Shown: in pieces, positions 19,001 to 27,011 of the stretch
Numbering within the stretch: position 1 is the stretch's first letter
Layout: each line of letters begins with the position of its first letter
Origin: Beijerinckiaceae bacterium
GTDB lineage: Bacteria > Pseudomonadota > Alphaproteobacteria > Rhizobiales > Beijerinckiaceae
Direction: 5' to 3'
Assembly (NCBI GenBank): GCA_947370975.1
Contig: CANBNG010000004.1
Location: forward strand, 62,001-126,000
Length of the DNA: 64,000 bases
Position numbers and translations under genes: made by a program
The notes under the pieces: generated by a model
Database searches by the model: none
What the model saw: only the letters and a program-made list of their open reading frames with translations
Told to the model about the DNA's origin: nothing

Positions 19001-21666
19001 GAACCCTGCGAGCTGACAAAGGCATGAACAGGTTGCGTGATCGTGTGAACCACTGTCCTTTCAGGCAGCACGCCAACATTTCCCGCCACATCCTTGAAAC
19101 TGCCGCCGAGAAACTTCAGCTTCACATCGCCGAGATAATGGAGATGCTCGCTCCAAACCGCCGAGACAATCCAGGTGTCGGCCAGATTATAGCGGTTCGC
19201 CGGATTTGAACCGTCGCCGAGAGGAGTAATCATCGCGCTCACTGGCTGATCGTTGCCGTCGAGCAAAGCGAACATGGCGGACGTAAGCCCCTTCACCGCC
19301 TCCGAAAACGTCAGCTTGAAGTCGATGCGGTTGGTGTCGAGAGAGTCAGGCGTCGCCGGCATGGCGCTTGCGGCCGAAACAAATGTTGGCGCAACCGTAT
19401 CGACGACATAATCCAGGACAAACCGGGTGACGGCAGCGCCCTCTGTCGCTTTCAGGTAGAATTTCGTGCCTGAAGCCGGCGCTTGCCAACGCCAAACCTT
19501 CTTGGCCGCATCAGATGACACCAGGCCAAGCGTGCCCACCGTGGCTGGACCATCGACCACATCCGAAACAACCAAAGACGCATTCGCGCTTGTTTCAATG
19601 GTGAACGCAGGCGTGGCGTCAGGAATTTTGGCCGAGACATTGTTCTGGAAGACAACAGCGTCCACGGCTGGAGTGTCTGGGCTCATCACCACGAGCGTAA
19701 TCAGCGGATTGATGACCGTAACCGTGCCTTGCAGCGTGCTGGCGCCAAGCGTATTGCCGGCCAGATCCTTCAGGGCTCCGGAGACCTTGAACGTCCAGGT
19801 CGCCTCTGCGAGCCTTTCATAGCTGACACGCCATCTCAGGCCTGCGCTGTCGAGCTGCTCGACGGTGGGCGTTGTAGCGGAGAAACCCGGAGCTGTGAGC
19901 GTGAACGCGTTAGACGTGACAAAGGCTGGGTCCATTGCCTCGCCGAAGACGATCTCGAAACTAGCCGTTCCATTCGGAAGACCGCGATCGACATTAATAG
20001 CGGTCAGCGTTGGCGCAATGTTATCGACGACGACAAAAAACCGGCTTGTGGACTCGTCATTGCCCACGGTCGCTATGACTTCGACATCATGCTTCGTATT
20101 TACCGCAAAATCGCTGCTGTAGCTCCATTGAGTGCCGACGACGATAGCATCGACAAGAGTCTCGGCGCCATCGATACGCAATTGAACCGTGGCGCCGTCG
20201 GGGACCACGCCGCTGAGTTGGGGATTGGCTGTCTTGAACGCCTGCGCGTTCATGGTCGGCGCTGCCAGCGACGCCCCGACCTGGATCGCATAGACAGTTT
20301 TTGTCGTGTCGTTCGTCAGCTCCAGGAAATAGAGCCCCCGCGTGCTGACATCGAGCGTTGCTGACCAGTTCGTGACACCGAAAGCATCTCCGGTGACAGC
20401 GGTCGCCTGCTGTCCTGCCCGCCAGAACTTGTAAGAGACACCTTCGGCCCCAAGCACCAGGGGCCCGCCGATCGAGAGCGCCGACTTCGGGGTCGCCGTT
20501 GTGAGAAGCCGCGACGTTGCAACCACATTATGCGCGTCAAAATAATTGACGGAGACGGGCGTCGACGCATTTGTGTCGACATAGACATAGAAGGAATTGC
20601 TGAGACCCGAACTCGTCCTGGCGACAATCGTGTGCACGCCCTCAGACAGGGAACCAGCTAGCGTGGCTGACCATTTGCCCCCCGAATTAGCCAAGATCAG
20701 CGCGCCGTCTTTGTCGGTCGTATAATCCACGCCGTCGACGTTAAGTGTGACGCTCGCCCCGACATCCGCTGAACCGCTGAATTGCGGCGCGGCGCTCGTC
20801 GAGACGCCAACCTTGCCATTGATGGCCGTGATCGTCGGAACGCCGAGTTCGGACGCATAGACATCCGGCGCCAGGATTTTGGCTTCGATATCCCCAGTCG
20901 TCTTTTCCAACGACCAATCAAGGCCGTTTGCCGTTCTGCCGACCGCGTCGGCAGAGGCTGCCACATCAGCCCCGGTGGCCGAGGCTATGGCGGAGATAAG
21001 CGCCTGTCCCTGAGCACCCGCGGCCACATCGCATCCGTAGAACAGGATATCCGCATCGGCGGAAAGATAGGCCTGCCAGCTGTGCAAAAGGTCGGTTTGC
21101 TGCGCAATCGTGCCGGCATCGAGGTGTGACGAGCCAAGGTCGGCTCGCGCCGCTCCGCCATGACCCACAATATGGATGGCCGTGACATCGCCGCCCTGCT
21201 CCGCGAGAACTTTGGCGATGACCGCAAAGCCGTCCTCGTCTGCGCCGATCGAGACCACAAGGCTGCCCTTCGCGGCGGCTTGCGTGAAGGCTTCGGGGTC
21301 GGTTACGCGCGCATCGATGAAGACGATCTCGCGGCCAGGAGCACGAGCCTGCGGCGCACTATCTGGCACGCCTGTCTTCTCCGCCCCGGCCCGGTCGCGC
21401 TCGGCAGCATCGACAGGCTGCATCGCTGCGGCGAGTTTGCCGGCCTCGGCCAGCATGTCACCGCCAGTCTCGTGTGATCCCGCTGAAGATGCATCGGAAT
21501 TGATGATATCCTTCACAGCAGCCGCAGTCGCCGCGCCGGCGCCGTCGAATACCATGCGCGGCTCAAGCGCGATCATATCCGAGGCGAGAGGGCGGACGCG
21601 CAATCCCAGAACCAAGTCCAGATCACGCTTTGTATCGATGGAGTCACGTTGCGCAAAAAGCGGCAT
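13009..21666 (-). CDS. Giant DUF4347 / Ig-like repeat surface protein with tandem 323-residue repeats
   Basis: About 2885 residues from ATG 21666. A GTG at 21678 is in frame, but only the ATG aligns gap-free with the paralogue at 1-8227 (LEPR at residues 34-37 in both). DUF4347 spans about residues 112-270 with HIVGHG (His169) and LFYGCDVAAG (Cys212). Ig-like domains fill most of the rest. Two nearly identical 323-residue units sit at residues about 1683-2328. A cadherin-like segment lies near residues 2525-2625 (VNENARGERVG ... DAVGHKSERTYQVSLND). The C-terminal 250 residues are Ser/Ala/Pro-rich and then compact, ending VSVFAMRG, with no RTX repeats. Inferred role: large secreted adhesin. 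The export system is not identified, and no other function can be assigned. Confidence 0.88.
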   Translation of the reverse strand: MPLFAQRDSIDTKRDLDLVLGLRVRPLASDMIALEPRMVFDGAGAATAAAVKDIINSDASSAGSHETGGDMLAEAGKLAAAMQPVDAAERDRAGAEKTGVPDSAPQARAPGREIVFIDARVTDPEAFTQAAAKGSLVVSIGADEDGFAVIAKVLAEQGGDVTAIHIVGHGGAARADLGSSHLDAGTIAQQTDLLHSWQAYLSADADILFYGCDVAAGAQGQALISAIASATGADVAASADAVGRTANGLDWSLEKTTGDIEAKILAPDVYASELGVPTITAINGKVGVSTSAAPQFSGSADVGASVTLNVDGVDYTTDKDGALILANSGGKWSATLAGSLSEGVHTIVARTSSGLSNSFYVYVDTNASTPVSVNYFDAHNVVATSRLLTTATPKSALSIGGPLVLGAEGVSYKFWRAGQQATAVTGDAFGVTNWSATLDVSTRGLYFLELTNDTTKTVYAIQVGASLAAPTMNAQAFKTANPQLSGVVPDGATVQLRIDGAETLVDAIVVGTQWSYSSDFAVNTKHDVEVIATVGNDESTSRFFVVVDNIAPTLTAINVDRGLPNGTASFEIVFGEAMDPAFVTSNAFTLTAPGFSATTPTVEQLDSAGLRWRVSYERLAEATWTFKVSGALKDLAGNTLGASTLQGTVTVINPLITLVVMSPDTPAVDAVVFQNNVSAKIPDATPAFTIETSANASLVVSDVVDGPATVGTLGLVSSDAAKKVWRWQAPASGTKFYLKATEGAAVTRFVLDYVVDTVAPTFVSAASAMPATPDSLDTNRIDFKLTFSEAVKGLTSAMFALLDGNDQPVSAMITPLGDGSNPANRYNLADTWIVSAVWSEHLHYLGDVKLKFLGGSFKDVAGNVGVLPERTVVHTITQPVHAFVSSQGSLVDMGYSDQASVRTNALQPDFRFEFTYAVSEVNVYGSGGSKLGTANAVDASRKIWSWSASESPPEGEVWIRVEAKTLPTSNPTSQTFGFIVDRHSPVVTLDAGSEPQHPAISGTVDDDAARVDVYLKEGTSETLLGSATSFETIAGTTKKSWNLPPSASAWTDGDHTLVVRAKDTAGNEGATTLTMRVDAVPPTVTMTQSRLGTGDYRINLSFSEAVTGLSASSLVAVGGTLTGFTLDLSGMNATVTLVTADDFLGQASVQVSGRVTDRAGNALVDDGKIVAFTISELKPVVAPTLTTPASGVTSGLRSYSGTGPANGKVNVFLGDALIARASVNEFGNWSLNIDLSLRSEGVHVLKFVSVNSKNIASTGFVTDSILIDKTAPTVTLDSAFVRDTFAGTVAADTSTLVAYDVTASTMSPLGGLSLVGGSTNKSWSVSTASLLAGLHTIKTVATDAAGNQKEQYFEVLVDRTVPFVAGGFVTKQASGDYLVTIAFNEKIKEGTFALSQLSVLPPESGTWVDGSINYLASAVTALFRPTSAATGIVNVRVAAGATTDLAGNALKVDQRADVNVISFKLGTAGTQAAKFGYLNNLVTPNLQFRGISYDTPVVTNDNQFGQALTIGAGSSASTYVGASTTALPYVTITGEETVWVKTVDANNITIWTAFQCKLDRTAPAVVAVERLDGAAANGSSVRFRVYFSDNVVDAGDAIALSGLSGAVVSSASAVMTTPGAFRNPGATTPVTPAKDASSVWEITVSGYDASASGALTLGFKSTSAAQDAAFNNLAPSTLSSSYTIDRQPPAIKPGSLVATALGDGTYRIDVEFTESISGFDLVLSNASAGQVINKVTNGARASAIFMPVVSFAGSVDIRVVDSVVDAAQNMLAANAEKATITASALAVQAIERATGSHYAAGSSVTFNVTFSQAVSGLTGSEFEALDSRGERVGSLSAVADPAGGSATLSTKWKITVAYGAQFDGSLALHLAAGATIDSRTVDGADKTADYVIDQKAPVLSKIERSTASQFVSATSVTYKVTFSEDLPNVLSSNFSVTSNGQLLAARISVAQDPRAGASVWLVSVSDFAAGFAGEVTLALAPAGALSNLVDKAGTRVAASDLSASYTIDRQPPAIKPGSLVATALGDGTYKIDVEFTENISGFDLALSNASAGQVISKVTNGARASAIFVPGASFAGSVDIRVVDSVVDAAQNRLAANGEKATITAPALAVQAIERATGSHYAAGSSVTFNVTFSQAVAGLTGSEFEAVDSKGARVGTLSAVADPAGGSATLSTKWKITVAYNAQFDGGLALHLAAGATIGSRTVDGADKTADYVIDQKAPVLSKIERSTPSQFVSAASVTYKVTFSEDLPNVLSSNFIVTSDGKRLAAGISVTQDATAGASVWLVSVDDFAAGFADEVTLALAPAGALSNLVDKAGTRISASDLSASYTIDPQGGTLSFDGGPDVKSARPVLSGSAGANVTRIQIHALRDGGSEVSLGEAALSGTGEARYWSLTPTFDLPDGTYLIRADATSRSGDRFSVTSNLVVDTSPPTIVFLRIDDSSAQAGKTALTPLASPTFEGAGAEGAVLSYKLRARGLEAPASFTETDVSVSDGAWRLALADALEDGAYEITFLLTDEAGRSATATCGFIVDTHAPNLPETATVELRVNENARGERVGSVAASDLTAVSYAIVSGGEDFEVDAVGMLKTSMKARLDYETAPSRQVTIRATDAVGHKSERTYQVSLNDLIENAPAVPAPPFGSISETERPSLNPRASEGKQIAPPSLELASPEMSVSGDAAGEAGRTTGSATAAPFAVIAGGRVWSSFTVPTSVGATSGDVTGSTPVERTGDASASSAASVKSPSLASSLQFSAIDRGAVLEVRISAPALDSAITQKLGNNVRIIGGDESVSQVGSSIFVKRGQNRVTFMVEVIDEDNGRVLLPVTVNPSTGEIVVGPGPRGASPSSAPSFAELLRREADPQIESLIAAVLAIPPTAMDVSVFAMRG
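14681..15649 (-). repeat. Tandem repeat unit 2 (969 bp) inside the giant protein gene
   Basis: Second head-to-tail copy. Long stretches match unit 1 residue for residue (for example AVQAIERATGSHYAAGSS and VDGADKTADYVIDQKAPV), with scattered substitutions such as YRIDVEFTES to YKIDVEFTEN. This points to recent duplication or continued gene conversion. Confidence 0.9.
15650..16618 (-). repeat. Tandem repeat unit 1 (969 bp) inside the giant protein gene
   Basis: The unit encodes 323 residues starting near PPAIKPGSLVATALGDG and probably holds three Ig-like subdomains. It is followed directly by a second copy. The boundaries come from three recurrences of the GTGTAGCT junction on the plus strand at 16619, 15650 and 14681, exactly 969 bases apart. 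The reading frame is kept. Confidence 0.9.
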
Positions 21667-21825
21667 GGGGCGTTTCACTCGCGAAAAATATTTTTGGGTG
21701 GCCGCCTTTTACAGACGTCCTAGCGCGAGCGTGGCTTTAAGAAGGGAATGCGGTCTACTACCCTAAGATTGTATCCACCAAGATATGCCCATATTTCAGT
21801 TGAATCTATCCAAAGTGTTAATGCC

Positions 21826-24108
21826 TCAATCCAGCACGAAGGCGCCGGGATCGTCATCCCAATTCTCTGTGGAATCGCGCTCGCCGCGTGGCTCTCGCGC
21901 AGCTGCCGGGCGGGCGAAGCGCGGGGCTTTATGCGCCAGCCACGGGCGGTCCAGATCCGGCGCACGCGCCGTGCGCGTCACGAGTGCGCCATCGGGCGCA
22001 AGCCGTATTTCGCTCGCGCCATGAGCCGCGAAATGCGCCCCATCGAGCACCAGCTCGGGGCCTTTGCATCGCTCACCCACACGCAGGCGCGTCACCAGAA
22101 TATCCGCGCGCAGGCAATCCTCGGCGAGCGCCGCGGGCGTCAGGACAAGTGCAATCGTGCGCCCGTCGACAAGCCGTGTCACGCAGCCCGATGGATCGCA
22201 GCGGCTTTCCCCCTTCAGCTCGGGCGCGCCGGGCTTGCGCCTGTCGGCATCGCCGAGCAGCCATTGCGAGACGGCAAAATCATTACCGCGCCCGTTGAGC
22301 ACTTCGAACCGTCCTGAAAGGCCACGCACGGCTAGAGAACGCCCTGAAGCATCTGTTGCGAGGTCGGTCGGACGCCAGGTCACAGCCAGCCAGAGGCCAA
22401 GCCCCACAAAAATAAGCCCGGCAAAGCGGATGCCGGTGCGCCACAGCGCGATCCAGAACAGGCCAAAGCTGAGCGCAAGCAAAGCCCCAAGACCGAAGGC
22501 CTCGACGTGGCGCACCGAGCCCTCGATGCCCGCAACATGGCGGGACAGATCCATCATGCCCCCGATGCCCCAGCCCATTACACTCCAGACCGGCGCATCG
22601 AGCCCGAACGGGCCAGCGATCACACCCAGCACCGCCATGGGCATGACGATGAATTCGACCAGCGGCAAGGTGAGCGAATTGCCGATGATCGAATAGGGAT
22701 TGATGCGGTGGAAATGAAAACTCGCGAACGGCCCAGTGGCCAGTCCTGCGACAAAGGTGGTGAGCAGCATGATGGCGAGCGCTCGGCCTGCGCGGGCAAG
22801 AAGTCCCTGCGGCGCTTCGCCCTTTTCCGTGCCGGGGCCCCGCTCAAACAAGGCAATCATCGCGGCGACTGCGCCAAAGGACATCTGGAAACTCGGCCCC
22901 AATACGCTCTCGGGCTCGCGCGCCATCACAATGAGCGCGGCAATCGCAAGATTGCGCATGGAGAGCGCCGGACGGTCGAACAGCACGGCGCCCAGCATCA
23001 CGACGATCATGATGAGCGAGCGCTCGGTGGCGACTTCCGAGCCAGCGAAAATGTCATAGGCGAGCGCGCCGAACATGGCGAAAAGCGCCGCGATCTTCTT
23101 GCAGGGATAATGCAGCGCGATGGCTGGAACGAGAGCCAGCAGCGCGCGCAGGCTCCACATGAAGAGCCCGGCCGCCAGCACCATATGCAGGCCCGAAATC
23201 GAGACAACATGATAAATGCCAGCGCCTCGTAGCGCGTCATTTGCCTCCTCGCTGATAAGCCCGCGCTTGCCGGTGACGAGCGCGGCAGCAACAGCGCCGT
23301 CATCGCCCCCGATCACACCGGCAATGCGCGCCGTCAGATCATTGCGCGCGCGATCGATGGCCGCATTGATGCGCGCGATCAGCGGCACATCGAGAGCGGG
23401 CGCCTGTTCGACGCGCGAGAGGATGCTGCCCACAGCCCCAATGCCTTGAAAGAAAGCCTCGCGCGCGAAATCATAGCCGCCGGGCTCGGAAGGCTCGGCG
23501 GGCGGGATGAGACGCATGGTCGCGGTAATGGTCTGGCCAGCGCGAAGTCCACCATGATTGCGGATCGTCACCCGCAGCCGGGCGGGTGTGGCCTCAGGCG
23601 GCAAGCCATCGATCGCCCCCACCCGCAGCAGCAGCCGACCACCACCCTTGCGGTCATCCAGCGTTTCGATGAAAGCCGTGACCCTGGCAACCTTGATCTC
23701 TGAAATCACGGGTGCGGCCATGGTCCAGGTGCGCAACACGCCGGCTGAAAAGCCGCAGAAGAAAAAGGCGGCAGCCACAAAGGCGCGGGCCGTTTTCATC
23801 CACCCTGCCCTTGCGGCGCGGAAAGCGCAGCCTGCACACAGCCCAAGGCCTGCCAGCGGCGCACCAAAGCCCGGTTCATGGCTCGCGGCGAAATAGGCAA
23901 GGATGCCCGCGAGGAAAAAGATCGGCAGCCAGAGAAACAGGCGGCGCTCGGCCACCTCCTGCGCCATCATTGCGGCAAGGCGCGCACTGAGTGCATTCAG
24001 GAGCCTGGCAAGTCCATGCCGGGCGGAGGGACGCGCGAGCCCGCCGCTCCAGCCTGCAAGGCCGGTCGCGATGCCAGATGCTCCTCCCCCGCCCCCCGCC
24101 TCAGCCAT
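21826..24108 (-). CDS. comEC: ComEC/Rec2-family DNA uptake channel protein
   Basis: A polytopic inner-membrane protein of about 760 residues. The N-terminal part has DUF4131-like transmembrane helices (LFLWLPIFFLAGILAYF) followed by a soluble OB-like segment. The middle has the competence domain with HVVSISGLHMVL and many helices. In other bacteria ComEC carries transforming DNA across the inner membrane. The C-terminal 150 residues do not show the HxHxDH metallo-beta-lactamase motif of longer homologues, so that domain is degenerate or absent. ATG 24108 is chosen; a GTG at 24150 or the ATG pair near residues 33-34 of this product are alternatives. The gene lies 160 bp downstream of the giant gene on the same strand and is divergent from the iron operon. 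Confidence 0.88.
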   Translation of the reverse strand: MAEAGGGGGASGIATGLAGWSGGLARPSARHGLARLLNALSARLAAMMAQEVAERRLFLWLPIFFLAGILAYFAASHEPGFGAPLAGLGLCAGCAFRAARAGWMKTARAFVAAAFFFCGFSAGVLRTWTMAAPVISEIKVARVTAFIETLDDRKGGGRLLLRVGAIDGLPPEATPARLRVTIRNHGGLRAGQTITATMRLIPPAEPSEPGGYDFAREAFFQGIGAVGSILSRVEQAPALDVPLIARINAAIDRARNDLTARIAGVIGGDDGAVAAALVTGKRGLISEEANDALRGAGIYHVVSISGLHMVLAAGLFMWSLRALLALVPAIALHYPCKKIAALFAMFGALAYDIFAGSEVATERSLIMIVVMLGAVLFDRPALSMRNLAIAALIVMAREPESVLGPSFQMSFGAVAAMIALFERGPGTEKGEAPQGLLARAGRALAIMLLTTFVAGLATGPFASFHFHRINPYSIIGNSLTLPLVEFIVMPMAVLGVIAGPFGLDAPVWSVMGWGIGGMMDLSRHVAGIEGSVRHVEAFGLGALLALSFGLFWIALWRTGIRFAGLIFVGLGLWLAVTWRPTDLATDASGRSLAVRGLSGRFEVLNGRGNDFAVSQWLLGDADRRKPGAPELKGESRCDPSGCVTRLVDGRTIALVLTPAALAEDCLRADILVTRLRVGERCKGPELVLDGAHFAAHGASEIRLAPDGALVTRTARAPDLDRPWLAHKAPRFARPAAAREPRGERDSTENWDDDPGAFVLD

Positions 24109-24285
24109 GGCTGCCCAAGCCCCAAAGACCACAAGACCACAACACGCCACAAAACCCCGCCGGCCCGCCCGTCTTGGGCCAAATGCTACACGAACGCGCG
24201 CGCCGAACCACCCCGCTGCCGCTTGCCAATTGGATTTAGAAGCGTTCCAAAGTAATCAACAAGCAAAACCCCTCTCTAAACCTAG

Positions 24286-24302
24286 TTTGGAATGATTTTA
24301 GA
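24286..24302. promoter_or_regulatory. Candidate Irr box (iron control element)
   Basis: The sequence TTTGGAATGATTTTAGA matches 14 of 17 positions of the rhizobial/rhodobacterial ICE pattern TTTAGAA-N3-TTCTAAA, including the central GAA-N3-TT core. It lies about 80 bases before the first gene of the iron transporter operon. Irr senses haem and iron status in this bacterial group. The direction of regulation cannot be told from sequence. Confidence 0.5.
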
Positions 24303-24384
24303 TTACAGCAGACTTGTTGACACTGCGATCTCGACGCGATTATTACATCATCAGGTGAACAACACTCTTGGTGGAGGTCCGATG

Positions 24385-25395
24385 ATGAGGTCTTTTCTGC
24401 GCGCCCTGCTCTCGGCAGCCCCGCTTGCGCTCATCTGCGTGGCCTCTTCTGGCGCCATGGCGCAGAATGCTGGCGAGATCGTTGTCTATAATGCGCAGCA
24501 TGAATCCCTCGCCAAGGCGTGGGCTGAAGCTTTCACGGCTGAAACCGGCGTGAAGATCGTCATGCGCAACGGTGGCGACACCCAGCTTGGCAACCAGCTT
24601 GTGCAGGAAGGCGCAGCCTCCTCGGCCGATGTCTTCCTCACCGAGAATTCCCCCGCCATGGTGCTTGTCGATTCCGCGAAGCTGTTTGCGCCGGTCGATC
24701 CCGCAACGCTCGATCTGGTGCCCGACGACTACCGCCCCTCGCACGGCCGCTGGGTTGGCATCGCGGCGCGCGCGACGATTTTTGCCTATGACAAGCGCAA
24801 GCTCGATCAGCAGAAGCTCCCGGCCTCGATCATGGATCTTGCAAGTCCTGCCTGGAAGGGTCGCTGGGCCGCCTCGCCCTCGGGCGCGGATTTTCAGGCA
24901 ATCGTGAGTGCAATCCTTGATGTGAAAGGCGCCGCGGCGACGCAGGCCTGGCTCAACGCCATGAAGCAGAATGCCCTCGCCCTGCGTGGCAATGCAGCAG
25001 CGCTGAAAGCGGTCAACGCCGGCGAAGTAGATGGCGCTGTGATCTACCATTATTACTGGTTTGGTGATCAGGCGAAGACGGGCGAGAACAGCCAGAATGT
25101 CGGCATCCATTATTTCCGCAATCGCGATCCGGGCGCTTTCATTTCCGTGTCGGGCGGCGGCGTGCTGGCCTCGAGCAAGAACAAGCCGCAGGCGCAGGCC
25201 TTCGTGAAATGGATCGTGACCAAGGGGCAGAACATTCTGCGCACCGGCAATTCCTATGAATATGCGGTTGCCAAGGGTGCTGCCTCGAACGAGCGGCTGA
25301 CACCCCTTGTCGATTTGCAGGCGCCCAAGATCGATCCCGCAGGCCTCAACAGCCGGGCCGTTTCGGACATGATGACGGCGGCCGGCTTGCTCTAA
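24385..25395 (+). CDS. fbpA: Ferric iron ABC transporter, periplasmic substrate-binding protein
   Basis: A 336-residue protein of the FbpA/AfuA/FutA class. It has a Sec signal peptide (MRSFLRALLSAAPLALICVA ending near AMAQ) and the mature start EIVVYNAQHESLAKA. Paired tyrosines at VIYHYYWF are typical of the iron-binding cleft. GGAGG at 24373-24377 sits 7 bases before ATG 24385; the neighbouring ATG at 24382 is too close, and a longer frame back to 24292 would bury the signal peptide. It is the first gene of an operon with the permease (30 bp gap) and ATPase. Iron as substrate is inferred from family and from the ICE-like site; thiamine or sulphate binders are less similar. Confidence 0.88.
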   Translation: MRSFLRALLSAAPLALICVASSGAMAQNAGEIVVYNAQHESLAKAWAEAFTAETGVKIVMRNGGDTQLGNQLVQEGAASSADVFLTENSPAMVLVDSAKLFAPVDPATLDLVPDDYRPSHGRWVGIAARATIFAYDKRKLDQQKLPASIMDLASPAWKGRWAASPSGADFQAIVSAILDVKGAAATQAWLNAMKQNALALRGNAAALKAVNAGEVDGAVIYHYYWFGDQAKTGENSQNVGIHYFRNRDPGAFISVSGGGVLASSKNKPQAQAFVKWIVTKGQNILRTGNSYEYAVAKGAASNERLTPLVDLQAPKIDPAGLNSRAVSDMMTAAGLL

Positions 25396-25424
25396 GGAGC
25401 TTACGGACGCAAAACAGCGGCAGG

Positions 25425-27011
25425 ATGAACGACGTGCCGCAGATTCTCCACGCTGATGAATGCAAGCCGCCAAGGATCGCCCTGCGCGCCGATCTCTGGT
25501 GGCTGAATCCTGTCGTCCTGATTTCGAGTTTCGTCGCCCTCCTCTGCCTGCTGCCAGTCGCCTTCGTCGGCTGGATTGGCGTCAACACGGGCTGGGAAAG
25601 TGTGGTCGCCCTCGTCTTCCGCGCGCATATCGGCGAATTGCTGTTCAACACGCTGTTGCTGCAAATCTGCGCGCTGCCACCCGCCATCCTTGTTGCCGTG
25701 GGCCTCGCGTGGGTAACCGAGCGCGCGCGCGTGCCATGGCCGAAATTCTGGTCATGGCTTGCGATCTCGCCGCTCGCTGCGCCCGCCTTCGTTCACAGCT
25801 ATGCGTGGACGATCGTTGCGCCGGGCTTTCATGGTCTTCCCGCAGCCGTGTTGATTTCAGTGCTGGCCTATGCGCCCTTTCTTTTTCTCCCCGTCGCCGC
25901 GCAATTGCGCCGTCTCGACCCGGCGCTCGAAGAAGCCGCGAGTTCGCTCGGTCTCTCGCCTGCGCGGGTTTTCTGGCGCGTTGTGTTGCCCCAGCTCCGG
26001 CTCGGGATCTGCGCCGGAGCGCTGCTGGTCGCTCTGCATCTTCTGGCTGAATACGGGCTGTTCGCGCTCATTCGCTACGACACATTCACGACCGCGATCA
26101 TGGATCAGTTCCAGTCCGCCTATAACGCCCCGGCAGCAAATATGATGGGCGGTATTCTGGTGCTCTTCTGTCTCGCGCTGCTGCGCATCGAGACGCTCGC
26201 GCGTGGAGACAAGCGGCGCTATGCCAGACTTGGTTCCGGGGCGGCGCGCGCACGCGCGAGCGAGACGCCGAGCTGGTGCAGCATCGCTGTGCTTGGCCTG
26301 CCGCTGGCCTATGGCGCTTTGGCGCTCGGCGTGCCCTTCGTGGTTCTGGGCCGCTGGCTCTGGCTCGGAGGCTTGCAGGCCTGGGACATGGACGTGCTCT
26401 CGGCGATCTCGCACACCGCCATCCTCTCGCTTGCGGGCGCGGCACTCACGATGCTGGCCGCAGCGCCCATGGCATGGCTCGCCATTCGCCAACCCGGACG
26501 GCTGCAACGCGTGCTTGAGGCCTGCCATCTCTATGTTGGATCGCTGCCCGGTGTCGTCATCGGCCTGGCGATCGTGGCTTTCGCGATCCGTTTTGCGCAG
26601 CCCTTCTACCAGACCGCAGCGACGATTCTCCTGGCCTATGTGCTGCTGTTTCTGCCGCGCGCGCTGGCAGGCCTCAAGCCCAGCATCGCGCAAGCCCCCG
26701 TCGAGCTCGAACAGGCCGCGCTGTCACTTGGGCGCACGCCCCTGCAAGCCTTTCTCGCCGTGACCTTGCGGCTGGCAGCGCCCGGCGTTGCCGCCAGCCT
26801 GTCGCTGGTTGGCCTCGCGGTCGCGACCGAGCTGACGGCAACCCTGATGCTGGCCCCCAACGGAACGCGCACCTTGGCGACTGCTTTCTGGGCGCTGGTG
26901 AGCGAAATCGATTATGTCGGCGCGGCCCCTTATGCAGCGAGCATGGTGCTGGTATCTGCACCCATGACTGTCTTGCTCCATTCATATTCGCAGAGGATGT
27001 CCGGGCGATGA
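25425..27011 (+). CDS. fbpB: Ferric iron ABC transporter, fused two-domain permease
   Basis: A 528-residue inner-membrane protein made of two consecutive permease halves, each with about six helices, as usual for FbpB. The EAA loops that contact the ATPase are EEAASSLGLSPARVFWRVV near residue 169 and EQAALSLGRTPLQAFLAVT near residue 429. It should form the channel for iron delivered by the upstream binding protein. The stop codon overlaps the start of the ATPase gene by 4 bases (ATGA), suggesting translational coupling. Confidence 0.9.
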   Translation: MNDVPQILHADECKPPRIALRADLWWLNPVVLISSFVALLCLLPVAFVGWIGVNTGWESVVALVFRAHIGELLFNTLLLQICALPPAILVAVGLAWVTERARVPWPKFWSWLAISPLAAPAFVHSYAWTIVAPGFHGLPAAVLISVLAYAPFLFLPVAAQLRRLDPALEEAASSLGLSPARVFWRVVLPQLRLGICAGALLVALHLLAEYGLFALIRYDTFTTAIMDQFQSAYNAPAANMMGGILVLFCLALLRIETLARGDKRRYARLGSGAARARASETPSWCSIAVLGLPLAYGALALGVPFVVLGRWLWLGGLQAWDMDVLSAISHTAILSLAGAALTMLAAAPMAWLAIRQPGRLQRVLEACHLYVGSLPGVVIGLAIVAFAIRFAQPFYQTAATILLAYVLLFLPRALAGLKPSIAQAPVELEQAALSLGRTPLQAFLAVTLRLAAPGVAASLSLVGLAVATELTATLMLAPNGTRTLATAFWALVSEIDYVGAAPYAASMVLVSAPMTVLLHSYSQRMSGR

